A DNA stretch of 60,000 nt from Owenia fusiformis (Eukaryota; Annelida; Polychaeta; Sabellida; Oweniidae). Position 1 is the stretch's first letter, and each line of letters starts with the position of its first letter. The position numbers and the translations under genes were made by a program. The stretch lies in assembly GCA_903813345.2 (NCBI GenBank), contig CAIIXF020000009.1, positions 13,158,347 to 13,218,346 of the forward strand, in the 5' to 3' direction. A model generated the notes under the pieces. That model saw nothing but the letters and a program-made list of their open reading frames with translations, had not been told where the DNA came from and made no database searches. Of this stretch, positions 13,001 to 23,212 are shown in pieces.

Positions 13001-16000
13001 ATATTGGTAAAAGAAACAGTACACACTTCTTGTAATTACGAAATCATTAAACATTTGAGTTACCTATCATTAAGATGAAATTTTTAAAATGTCTAGATAA
13101 TTTGTTTTATAGTTTAGGATATTTTAAGTACTTATAATAACTGCATCAGAATTATTGCCTATTTTGTTTGGGACTATTCTAAAATTTGTATCATTGTTGT
13201 TTCTTGTCGCATTTTCTGCCAAACCCATATACACTGGCATGTAGCGATTATAGCGGTCCTGTCTTGGCTTATTGAATTGTTACGAAGTTACGTATGCGGT
13301 GCGGAAGTTAGAGAGCAAATGACCATCATTTCAATGTAATAGTTTATGCAGGAAAATTGAGATTAGGCCATTGGAGTATTTGTTTCATGCATTTGTAAAA
13401 CATTACCCACTCATAGGTCATACTTATCATTAAACCAATAACTCAAATATATGCCCTTGTACACCGACCACCTCTTGAAATTAATGCAGGCCGATTTCAA
13501 CGAATGCAAACGGTGTTATATAAAAGAAACATATTCAAGCATGACCACGTCCCAACTTCTTTTGTTTTCTTTACAACTAAGCTATGACTGCAGTCTATTC
13601 AGTGTTGCGTATCGAACCTTGTTTATTATAAAAATAGTGCAACAACAAGCAGAATTCACACATTTACCTTATACTTATTCTCAACTGAAGACATTGAATT
13701 TATCTCTTAGGTTTTACATTATAAATATCTTAACATGCAGAATACGAAAATAGAGGCTTAGGCCCAACTTTGTATGAATTTTATGAGAATAATCTGATTT
13801 TAGAGAAATGAAAAGAAAAATGTCCACACACTACACAAAATATTTATGGTTCCCCGGGAATACGTATGTGCTGCTTGTATATTAGAATCGTATTCCAGTT
13901 ACAGAAAGAAGTACATATCATGCTAAACTATATACAACAGTTATGCACTTGGAGGTTTTGGATACAGGGAATATCCCGAGGGATATATAATATGTCTTCC
14001 CTTGGTCCCTTCGGTCCCTCGGGAAGATATATTGTATATCCCTCGGGATATTCCCTGTATCCAAAACCTCCAATTGCATAACCCCTATATATTGGCCAAG
14101 GGATAATCCCAATATCCTGACTATAGGATAATATGTTTATCCCATACCAATCTTGGTCATCTGGTTCACATTGTTAAATCGTGGAAATATTTTAGAATAT
14201 TCATGTCCAGTTTTTTTTTCTTGGCCGTGGGCGGATTTTCATGTTCTCTCAAATAATCCCATATTTATTTTCTCGAATTTTTTATTGATAAAGTGGATGC
14301 CCTTTCCCTTTTTTTAACTATCAAACAGACCCTGATTGTCTGTGTTTTCTCCATTGCCGTTTACAGTCATTCCGCGAACGTTACAAATTATGAACAAATA
14401 TGCAAGCGGCGATTATGACGTAGCGGGCAGATATACTACATCTGCCCGCTTGGAGCGGGGCGTAAAGCTTTATCCCATGGTTGCAAGGAGGATATAGATC
14501 GAATATCACATGATGATATATTTGATATGTGGATCAAGATATCATATTTTATCAAACAATTTACCATGGCATACGGCGCCGCATGTCATGGCTAAAACAC
14601 CGTATGCTATGGTTAAGTGAAAATTTGCCAAAAATATCATATTTTACCACTGATTTCAAAAATACCGTTTTTATTTTGACATGTTATCCTATGGATATCA
14701 TGCTAACTATGGAATAATATAGGAATATCCTATGGCTTTGAAAAAATATCACTTATATCCATGAGTTGATATTGATATCTTTGCGAGTGAGCGCAGCGAG
14801 TGAGTGGAGATACTGATATCCATGAGTGGATATAAGTGATATTTTTGAAAAACCATAGGATTGTCCGTTTATCCCATGGGGAATTATTATCCAGAGAACA
14901 TTGAATAGTCAGATAAATTTCAACAAGATTTATTTATTTCAACATTTTGATTGCAATAATTCAACAAACGTCATAAACATGACGTAACAGGGTGGTTTGT
15001 ATTTAATGCAAACGCCGTAAAAACTAGATCCAAATAAATAAAAAACATATAAAGAATCGTTTTGCTGAATTAATAATAAAAGATTGAAAAAATCAAAACC
15101 ATCGAATATCACTTTTGAAACCATCGAATATCACTTTTAGAACCATCGAATATCACCTTTCAAAAAGTGATATTCGATGGTTTCAAAAGTGATATTCGAT
15201 GGTTTGGGAATTGTTTGCTAAAATATGATATCTTCATCCACGTATCAATTATATCTTCACGTGATATTCGATCTATATCCTTTTAACCATGGGATAATAT
15301 AGGAATATCCTATGGCTCTGAAATATCACTTATATCCATGAGTGGATATTGATATCTTCGCGAGTGAGCGCAGCGAATGAGTGAAGATACTGATATCCAT
15401 GAGTGGATATAAGTGATATTTTTGAAAAACTATAGGATTGTCCGTTTATCCCATTGGGAATTATTATCCAGCGAACATTGAATAGTCAGATAAATTGTAA
15501 TGGAAATTCCATTTCGTCTGACATTTTGATTGCGATAATTCAACGAACGTCATATACGTGACGTAACAGAGTGGTTTGTATTTAATGCGAACGCCGTAAA
15601 AACAGGATCCCAAAAAATAAAAATATATAATAAATATATAATTCAATTCAATTCAATTCAATTTATTTCATAATTCTTATATAATATACACTATAAAAAC
15701 AAGCCGCTAGACACCCTAGTGGGTATATGTTGCGGTCTAACAGAAATAATTAAAATGACATCTAGACTACATATAAAAGAAAACACTTATATTATGTTAC
15801 ATGTAGGTATATAAAAATGGTAATAACAATTAATCTAAGGATGTACAATGTAAAAATGTTACAAAAATCAGGTATCAGTATAAAATCAACAGTATAGTAT
15901 GATATTGGTATTATACATTATCGATAGATGAGTAGTTTTTTATATGAAGATTTTAAAATATTTAGAGTGGAGCATTTTTTAATATCATGTGGTAGAGCAT

Positions 16001-19000
16001 TCCAAAGATTAGGACCTAGATAGCGAAGGGAAAGTTTAGAGCATTTAGGGATATGAAAATAATGCAATTGTCTTGTGTAATGATGATGAATATTAATGTT
16101 GATATCAAACAAGTCTTGAAATAGACTTTTTGGAAGACTGGGGTGCTTATTAAAGATTTTGTACATGAAATGACCAGTACAATATCTGTTGACATCAAAA
16201 ATATTTAATATGTTAAGATCTTCAAATAAGGGAGCGGAGTGAGAAGGTCTATCCTTATTTAAAGCTAGCCTTAAGAATTGTTTCTGCAGTTTATGTAGAC
16301 GATCATAAAATGATTTAAGTGTGTTACCCCAGATTATGTTGCAATAATTTAATTGAGAGTGTATCAATGAGTAGTAAATTGTTTTGAAACTGTCTATTTG
16401 AAGTAGATGTTTAATGTGATAAAGAGAACCAATGACGCGAGAAATCTTTGTTTCAATAGATTTTATGTGCTCTTTAAATTTCAAGTTTTTATCAATAATA
16501 ATTCCAAGAAAGTCAATTTTATCCCGGAAATTTATGTTATCATTGCGTATTTTGAGATTCAGATTTGTTTGATTTTTTTGGGGTCCAAATAGAATAGCAT
16601 TGGTTTTGCCAATATTAAGTGAAAGTTTGTTTGCTTTTATCCAGTCATCTATTGAATTCAAGTTTGCATTAGTTCTAGTCATAAGTTCATTTAAATCATA
16701 ATCACTATCAAGAAGATTGGTGTCATCAGCAAACATAAAAAATTTTAGATTAGGGTCAACAAAAGGCAGATCATTTATGTAAAGAATAAATAATAGTGGT
16801 CCAAGTACCGAGCCCTGCGGAACACCAAAATTTAGAGATGATTGTTTAGATTCATAATTGTTAATGGTGACATATTGTTTGCAGTCTTTTAAATTACTTA
16901 CAAACCAGGACTTAGCTATTCCTCTGATGCCATAATATTCAAGTTTTTGTATCAAAATGTCATGATTAATAGTGTCAAAGGCCTTGGAAAAATCTAATGT
17001 TATGCCAATGCTCGTTTTCCCCAAATCAGTTGATTTTCGAATTTGTTCAATGAAATTTAAAATGGCCATGTAGGTAGAGTTGAATTTCTGAAATCCAAAT
17101 TGATAAGTAAAAATAATTTCAAAACGTTCTAAAAAACCAGTGAGTTTGGCGTGCATTAGCTTTTCTAACAATTTAGAAAATACCGATAAAACTGAAATTG
17201 GTCTATAGTTCGAAGGATTTGTAGTGACTCCTTTTTTAAATACAGGTGTTACTTTGGCCAATTTGAGGGCGTCTGGGAAAATACCAGATTTAAAAGATAA
17301 GTTAAATATATACAAGAGCGGATCAATTAAAAACTGTCTTACAGACTTAATAAGTGATGGTAGAATCCCATCAGGTCCAGGCGAGGAAGATTTTAGAAGA
17401 CATATTTCTAATTCAAGCTCAGTTTTTGAGGTCTTTTTGAGATAAATAGATGATTGAACTTTTTGAGCTCTTGCTAGGTATTCATAAACAATCGTTTTGC
17501 TGAATTAATAAAAAAAATTGAAAAAATCAAAACCATCGAATATCACTTTTGAAACCATCGAATATCAATTTGAAACCATCGAATATCACCTTTCAAAAAG
17601 TGATATTCGATGGTTTCAAAAGTGATATTCGATGATTTGGGAATTGTTTGCTAAAATATGATATCTTCATCCACGTATCAATTATATCTTCACGTGATAT
17701 TCGATCTATATCCTTGTAACCATGGGATAAATACGGGTTATGTACTGGGAGGTTTTGGATGCGGGGTTTTTCCAGAGGGAGATATGCATATCTACCTGAG
17801 GGACCGTAGGGACAGAAAGTAGATGTGCATATCTCACGAGGGATGAACCCAATATTCAAACCGACCGTACATAACTGCTTTATCCTATACCAAGTAGAGT
17901 TTTCAGTAGCACAAGGTGTAAAAAATAAACAAATCATTCATATGCAAAGTCATTTTATTGCATTTTCACTTTTTGGAAGCGGGAAGATACGACCCGAAGC
18001 GGGAAGATATGCACCGAAGCGGGAGATATGACGGGAGATATGGAGGTTCTTGATATGGAAACCTCAAAATCAGGATACGGGATATATCTTACCAACTTAT
18101 CTCCCTAAAACCCTACTTGGCATAGGATAAATCAAGATAATTTCTACTCGCATCTAGTCTATTCCACATGTTTGGGAAAAGTGTACAGGAAAATCTCCAT
18201 GTTCAATTGATGTATGATCAACCCTCATAGGGGTCAATCCAGTTGTCCGAAACTCAATTCTCCGAAACCCAGTTGTCTGAAACCAAGTTCTCCGAAAATT
18301 AGGGGATCTTATCAAAAAATACAATTTCTTAAAACGAATCTTGTCGCAACCTCTGCGAATCACGACAGCATAACATTTGAATCACGTTGACATCATTGCA
18401 AAATTAGGCTAAATATGCTGAGTCAAGACGTTAATTAGCCCACGAAAGTTCATGGGTAACTTGAGAACTACAAAATACAACCAAATACTTTTCGAACGTA
18501 CAATAGCAATATTTCTCACCCAACGTCTTCATAGTTTTAGGAACGTATTTTAAACGCATGATAGCCAAATATATCAAGATACTATATCTGCCTAAATGAA
18601 GTTATCTAGTGTTGACGAAGTTTTGAAATATATTTTATCCAGATCCATCAGAAATTAACTTATCCAATACATTTGTTCATAAGAATTCTTTAATTCTACC
18701 TCGTTCCCAATACGTCCTCAGACAGACAAGAAATTGAAGTCACACCCGTTTGTTTGCGTGGCATATTTATACGTATACGCACTTTCTCTGATTATTGTCA
18801 AACAAATACATTTCAGGAGAAGAACATAAAAAACAAATGCCTGAAACGAATGCCGAAACATAAATCCCAAGTGATTAAGTTTAGAATGTTTTATTCTTTT
18901 ACGATTTGATAAGAGACTGAGACTAAGAAATTAAATGCGACGAAATATTTTGACAACGTAATTTGTATACTGTTTTATTCTTAAAGTTCTATACCTTATT

Positions 19001-20404
19001 TTATCTGTTTCAAAATGTTAAATTTTATTTTGCCTATATAAAAGAGATTGAAGAAGATAAGATAAACTGTTCCGTAATATATATTGTGTTTTAACATGTT
19101 TAATAACCTTTTTTAGAATCACAATGTAAAATAAATCTCCCGTTCCTGCCATTCTGGTAACGCCATGCAATGGATGCAATTCAAAGTGAGAGAGAGATCT
19201 ATGAATATCAGAATGCGTCCATGCCATTAATTTGGCCAAATACATGGCATGAAACTGACGTAAGCTTAAGTAAGCTACGCCCCCCCCCTTTCTCTGGTAA
19301 ATTATGACTTTATTTTTCGGAGTAATGGGTTCGGACAACTGGGTTTCGGGGAATTGGGTTTCGGACAACTGGGTTTCGGACAACTGGGTTTCGGACAACT
19401 GGGGTGTCAATATATACGAATCGAATGTATTCTCGTGTGCATTACAATATCCCCATTGAAACATTTTTGGCCTGCAATGAACGTATAATGAATTAGAATA
19501 TGAGGCCGTGTTATCATTCTAATGTAAAATCATGGTATTTACTGTAGTATTGGGTTGCAAGTTAATATCAGATTCAATGCAAATTAATCATCTAATATCA
19601 GATGCGCGATCAGTCCAATAATCTAATTTCAGGTCATCAGTTCGATATCTAGCACTTGTTCTAACGACACGGTATTACTAGACTATCATATTATAAATAC
19701 ACACACATATAAAACAATCAAACTGGTACACGATATATGCACGACCGCTCTTTCAATTGAGTATAAATGTTGATAAACTTACCCGGAAGCCAAGACATAC
19801 ACGTTTAGACGATGCTATTTTCAGTTCAGTGTAAGAGTAAATGCCCGGATATCGAGGCTTTTTCGTGTAAAGTTTTAACCAAGCATCTAAAATCGGGTTA
19901 TATTGCGTGTAGAATTTATCGATATCAGGGCCGCTACATGCCAGTGCATATAAGGATATAAAACTGAACCGAACGTGGGTTATATTTTCTGTCAAAATTG
20001 CATTATCGATCTGACCAATTCACCATTGTGATAACTAACACAGCGTCTTTAAGAATGCAGGAATTCTACATGTAAAATAGACTTCTGCCTGATGTAAACA
20101 TCATGAAACATCTTCATGAAATCATGAAACAATTCGAACTAGTTATATATATATATGTGTTTAATAGATGGGTGATTAATTAAATTTAATACTTGCCATC
20201 AGCAATCCTAGTTCCAATGACTGCATCGAGGTTTATTTCTTTATGCATGCCTTCCAAATAGGACAGAGCAGACGACAATGACGTCATGACCTTATTTAGG
20301 TTGTTTTGGGCAATTCGCAAATCCCCAGACGCCTCACCATCTACGTTAGTAGCTATAGTAATGCATGTAGCTGTTAGTATCCATAGACATAGTTTTGTCA
20401 CCAT
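7078..20404 (-). CDS. C16orf89 (UPF0764) family secreted protein, 7 exons
   Basis: Exons are 20404-20197, 10333-10175, 9589-9439, 8575-8458, 7987-7828, 7702-7586 and 7286-7078, with consistent phases 1,1,2,0,1,1 and 373 residues. Exon 1 starts at MVTKLCLWILTATC, a signal peptide, and continues to EINLDAVIGTRIADG, the family's N-terminal signature. Further family blocks follow in order: LRQLLSDDG with EPEYY (exon 2), QGFWEMDY with NCLAELFATG (exon 3), ERCWLLMTAPGYNQYSLSHQ (exon 4), QGFCANMLKEANQI with DLFMEQ (exon 5), CGMMGYRQF with DWLSNILTWQ and GCFG (exon 6), and KREEKVLEGGCLSHRTAVAV (exon 7). Vertebrate members are secreted proteins of unknown biochemical function. The start is the second in-frame ATG, because residues before it do not look like a signal peptide. 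Intron 1 is about 9.9 kb and has a GC donor. Confidence 0.88.
8681..9203. repeat. Foldback element in intron 3 of the C16orf89-like gene
   Basis: Two inverted arms of about 250 bases each. The left starts near ACTAGTTACTTTGACGGAAC and the right ends with its complement. The arms diverge moderately along their length (for example AACTTCCTGG matched by CCAGGAAGTT) and meet near 8940. No open frame is inside. Short direct repeats of the CATTTAAATGAGTAATT type flank both sides (8635-8670, 9215-9400). Confidence 0.8.
9215..9400. repeat. Degenerate short tandem repeats
   Basis: Several imperfect copies, about 30 bases apart, of a motif like GTCATTTAACTGAGTAATTG followed by TTACA. Related copies sit on the other side of the adjoining foldback (8635-8670). 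Confidence 0.5.
9685..10087. mobile_element. Short inverted-repeat element (MITE-like) in intron 2
   Basis: The ends are inverted copies beginning CACTCTTAAAAA and running on into AATTACTTG-like sequence. The interior is very AT-rich, with many AAGTAATT words in both orientations and no coding frame. About 400 bases long. The family is not assignable by eye. Confidence 0.6.
10455..10760. repeat. Diverged copies of the 85-bp satellite
   Basis: Three to four degenerate copies of the unit that is perfect at 11208-11600. All share the words CCACCAATAAG, TTGCTTTTT and GTGCAAGT. About 430 unrelated bases separate the old and young blocks. Confidence 0.75.
11208..11600. repeat. 85-bp tandem satellite, about 4.6 copies
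   Basis: The word CGTATATTAAATTTG recurs at 11208, 11293, 11378, 11463 and 11548, exactly 85 bases apart. Copies are almost identical. They alternate TTTTTCCACC and TTTTTCAACC, which suggests amplification as a 170-bp dimer. Located in intron 1 of the C16orf89-like gene. Confidence 0.95.
11600..13939. other. Intron 1 sequence, nothing recognised
   Basis: AT-rich DNA between the satellite and the palindrome mosaic. Short open frames at 11790-12032 and 13451-13753 lack homology or splice support and were not called. Confidence 0.4.
13940..14082. repeat. 143-bp hairpin module A
   Basis: Nearly perfect inverted repeat. The arms begin GTTATGCA, contain GGAGGTTTTGGATACAGGGA and the complementary TCCCTGTATCCAAAACCTCC, and enclose a small loop around 14003-14020. 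A diverged relative lies at 17737-17876. Confidence 0.9.
14424..14452. repeat. Short perfect hairpin (GCGGGCAGAT stem)
   Basis: GCGGGCAGAT and ATCTGCCCGC pair around a short loop. It lies just before the outer arm that starts at 14469. Confidence 0.8.
15641..17485 (-). mobile_element. 5'-truncated non-LTR (CR1/Jockey-type) retrotransposon
   Basis: It reads on the minus strand. The 3' end is a pentanucleotide tail of repeated GAATT (15641-15662), and the 5' end is cut inside the reverse transcriptase. It lies within the second copy of the 580-bp repeat: sequence left of 15640 and right of 17486 is continuous in the intact copy (around 15045-15055). Target duplication is unclear because the site is AT-rich. 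Confidence 0.88.
15918..17484 (-). CDS. Partial non-LTR reverse transcriptase
   Basis: One uninterrupted frame of about 520 codons runs from the truncated 5' end to a stop at 15918. Motifs in order: SSSPGPDGI (RT1 region), NYRPISVLSVFSKLLEK, LDFSKAFDTINHDIL (first catalytic Asp region), GVPQGSVLGPLLFILYINDL, and the catalytic box FADD (16722-16733), followed by the thumb. The endonuclease domain and any ORF1 are missing, so this copy cannot be autonomous. The lack of stops indicates recent insertion. The motif set fits the CR1/Jockey group; the clade needs a tree. Confidence 0.88.
17737..17876. repeat. 140-bp hairpin module B
   Basis: Imperfect inverted repeat with GGGAGGTTTTGGATGCGG in the left arm and GAACCCAATATTCAAACC in the right. 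It resembles the reverse complement of module A (13940-14082), so the two modules bracket the palindrome mosaic in opposite orientation. Confidence 0.75.
18239..19403. mobile_element. Element with inverted arrays of 17-bp subterminal repeats
   Basis: The left end has about four copies of CAGTTGTCCGAAACC or a variant (18239-18300). The right end has five copies in the opposite orientation (19318-19400). The interior of about 1 kb has no convincing coding frame. Arrays of short subterminal repeats are typical of transposase-binding ends of non-autonomous DNA transposons; the family is not recognised. Confidence 0.65.
19783..19988 (-). other. Candidate cryptic or alternative exon in intron 1
   Basis: An open frame bounded by a TTTTGACAG acceptor and a GTAAGT donor, encoding a protein-like stretch (HVRFSFISLYALACSG, ILDAWLKLYTKKPRYPG). 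It would enter in phase 1, as exon 1 leaves, but exits in phase 0, so it cannot join exon 2 of the C16orf89-like gene in frame. It also has no counterpart in that family. It may be a frame-breaking cassette, an exon of another gene or chance. Confidence 0.25.
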
Positions 20405-22321
20405 CGCAGATCTGGAAAGTATGTGTATACAGGTAAGTTCTCCGTTCAACTGTGTGTGTGCACTGGAGTAGTGTCAGCTATATTAAAGTGTCGCAATCAT
20501 ATAAGCTACATTCGTCATCTTGAAGTAAAGAACTTCACATTTGATGACTGAACACAACTAACGAACTAACGACGTCGGCCTACTAATAACGTCGATATGA
20601 GACCTATTAAACTCGTGTTACAGATAGTTTAAAACATGACGCTGATAATGTATCAAACTTGCGATCGTTCTAACTAGTACTCCTTTTCAACTCTGCTATT
20701 CAAATCGAAGCACATCAATACAATTAATCGCCTCTCTTGACGTCCTATCAATGAAACCTGCTTCCGTTTTACTTAGAAGAGATGGGGTTGCATTACAATA
20801 CTTCTTTATTAAATGCATAGTCGCTAATATTTTGCTATCGTGCTAAGCGAACCGTCTCATAAAACACAATTGTTATCTAATTAACTTTAACTAAAATGAT
20901 AAAGATTACCATTTCATTCCTAGTTATTAATGAGTCTGCTATTTGATACATATTGACTTTTAGAAAAGGTTTAGATACGTATTATTTTTTCTCTGACACA
21001 AAACGCCTTAGGGTATATTTCATATCCTTGATTCTGTTAGCCTTTCTGTGCTTTGATAAATAATATGAAACTGATATGTTGGATTGATTCATAAACCAAA
21101 TAAATGAAATTGCTTACATTCTTGCGTATCCCACGCCATTTTTCGATGATGTCATGAAGATTTGTTGAATGGAAATGATAACTGCATGTCAAGTTCTGAT
21201 GTTGTTCAAAGCAAACAATAATACGTTATCTAATATCGCCGTGTTATTATTTGAATTAGAGTTTGCGATCTCAATCAGGATTATTGGAAATTATAGGAAA
21301 AAGACTGTCTACCTTGTGTTTGATCAATGAGTGTGATTCGCTGTCGCGTCTGGCAAAAGACAAAACTTGTTCTGTTCATACTGAACTTTGTAAAAAGGAA
21401 GCGCAATGGGTTCATATGGCCTCTGTTAGATATTAGGTATGTTTTCGCAAACACAACATATCCAAACCCTCGTGTTTAAAAACGTCTCCAACTATTGTTA
21501 AAAATGTGGCAAAATGTGGCACAGATGATTTCAAAAATGGGCCCAATATTCAAAGCTAGGGTGCAATCTTAAAAGAATAGAAAAGGTGCGCAACAATATT
21601 TCTTGTACTGGTTCGTTTTCATTGCCATGAAGATGAGCTTTGAACGAACTATCTATTGAAATCTACTTTAATAACCCAGATGCGAGTAGAAATAATCTTG
21701 ATTTACGTCATTAACAATTCCAAATTCAGTCAAAGTAATATCATATTTGAAATCTACATGTAAAATTACATCTAGAAATGTGGTTTTAAAAAGTGTTTAT
21801 CAACTTTGAAAAATTAATTTTCTTTGAAAATGTGACTTCTAGCTCGGGGAGATTCCCCATAGACCCCATGCTATAAAATCACAAAAAATGAAATATCTTT
21901 TCTTTTAGGGGACAGATATTATTTTGCTTCACTGGACATATTTTCATTAGTATAAGTATCAGACACATACGGGTTATATGAAAATTGAGCCACTTAAATT
22001 GATAATATTCAAGTTTAAGGGAACTTTATTATATACCTACCATGTTAATTGACCCGAATCAGCCACCTGGTGGTGAAACTGGTAACTACCTACTCGCATT
22101 TGGGTAATTCTCCATATACCTTTAACTCCGATGGCGTAGCAGGTAGGCAATCTTCAAGTTCACCTTGGAGAATGCAGTTGGAGAATAAAACAAAAGCTTC
22201 CGGCGATCTCTATAATCCTGATATACGATGGCCATATTTTGCAGCTCGTATTTTACAATCATTTTTCATGGGACTTAATCCTTACGTATTGCTTCTATTG
22301 ATCTCCAGTAATTCAGGCTTA
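20405..22321. other. Upstream region of the C16orf89-like gene
   Basis: No gene assembled. It should include the promoter of the C16orf89-like gene, but no core element is convincing. A plus-strand 92-codon frame (22049-22327) is cut by the retrotransposon insertion and resembles nothing I know. Confidence 0.4.
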
Positions 22322-22597
22322 TGTTGAGAACAGTATTTCACAATGCTGACAGCCCAAGATTTATTAGGTACATCCTGAGGTCAGTTCTGTTTATAAACAT
22401 GCTCCTGATATGACTGGATCTAAATATGTAAATCAGCTTTCCTGTAATCAATTATAGCCAGGTGCATGACGAAGGTCCAACGTTTGTCTGTTCTTGCATT
22501 ATCCTGACAATGACATCATTTCTATCTTTAGAACTCTATGTAATAAGTGACCAATCAGAGTCAATGATGAGATGCGTTTTGTTAACGTTTCAAATGG

Positions 22598-22605
22598 TAT
22601 ATAAG
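22598..22605 (+). promoter_or_regulatory. TATA box of the 5' LTR
   Basis: TATATAAG, 263 bases before the AATAAA at 22861, as expected for a U3 promoter. The 3' LTR copy is at 32189-32196. Confidence 0.65.
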
Positions 22606-22860
22606 TTGTGAATGAATGTAAGATCAGGGTGAAGAAAATGATAGTGGAAAGATGGTGGGAAGATAGTGGAAAAGAATCTGAAAACTTACAATCGTCATGA
22701 TGTCGGAAAATAAGTCAAGGAGCCGAGGAAAGGAAATGGAGAAAACTAGGTAAACGAGGATGCCAAATTTAACATTGGTCTGACAGAGTAAACGAAAGTG
22801 AAATGGTTTAACGTACATATTATTGTTCACATGTTCACAGTTGATTAAAGGTTACACATT

Positions 22861-22866
22861 AATAAA
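22861..22866 (+). terminator. AATAAA in the LTR
   Basis: The copy in the 3' LTR at 32452-32457 would direct polyadenylation of the genomic transcript. Confidence 0.6.
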
Positions 22867-22940
22867 GTAATTGTATTATGTAACTTATATTCGTTATTCA
22901 TATTTGCGAGTACGGTAAGACTAGACGATCTAAATATCTC

Positions 22941-23040
22941 TCACAGCCAAGCATTTTCATGTCACAGCCAAGCATTTTCATCTCACAGCCAAGCATTTTC
23001 ATGTCACAGCCAAGCATTTTCATGTCACAGCCAAGCATTT
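22941..23040 (+). repeat. 21-bp x 5 minisatellite within the LTR
   Basis: The unit TCACAGCCAAGCATTTTCAT plus one base starts at 22941, 22962, 22983, 23004 and 23025. A degenerate ACAGCCAAACAATT follows. The same array occurs at 32532-32631 in the 3' LTR. Confidence 0.95.
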
Positions 23041-23111
23041 CGTATTATACAGCCAAACAATTCAAACATTAAATTAATCATTAATAGGTGGCAAAAACCA
23101 CGTATAACACT

Positions 23112-23126
23112 TGGTGCAGCTGCCTT
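23112..23126 (+). promoter_or_regulatory. Candidate primer-binding site
   Basis: TGGTGCAGCTGCCTT begins two bases after the 5' LTR. The TGG start fits pairing with a tRNA CCA end. Which tRNA is not decided here. Confidence 0.55.
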
Positions 23127-23212
23127 GTTTTCTAGTCTTATCAAGAAAGCAATTTGAATAGAAAATAATAAGTGAACAAAACAAGTCAAAACAAAAGAAA
23201 TCAAATAAAACC

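Larger units (their letters stand above)
14469..17731. repeat. Large inverted-repeat-bounded palindrome mosaic
   Basis: The left end (14469-14561, beginning TTATCCCATGG and running into GATATAGATCGAATATCAC) is inverted relative to the right end (17642-17731). Inside are two tandem copies of a unit of about 580 bases (14711-15290, and 15291-15640 resuming at 17486). Each unit contains a hairpin centred on GAGTGAGCGCAGCGA and a second hairpin of repeated CCATCGAATATCACTTTT (15098-15204, 17530-17635). The second copy is interrupted by a non-LTR retrotransposon. No transposase frame is seen. It could be a non-autonomous foldback family. Confidence 0.8.
22322..23109 (+). repeat. 5' long terminal repeat
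   Basis: 788 bases, TG...CA ends. It carries a TATATAAG box (22598-22605), AATAAA (22861-22866) and a five-copy 21-bp tandem repeat (22941-23040). Confidence 0.97.

Noticed and set aside
18154-18363. Arg-rich open frame
   Set aside because: It is a translation of the 17-bp tandem repeats.
22049-22327. 92-codon plus-strand frame ending at the LTR
   Set aside because: No homology, start context or splice support; it ends at the insertion by chance.
22624-22830. 68-codon minus-strand frame, repeated at 32215-32421
   Set aside because: It lies in both LTRs and is identical only because the LTRs are; no protein family recognised.
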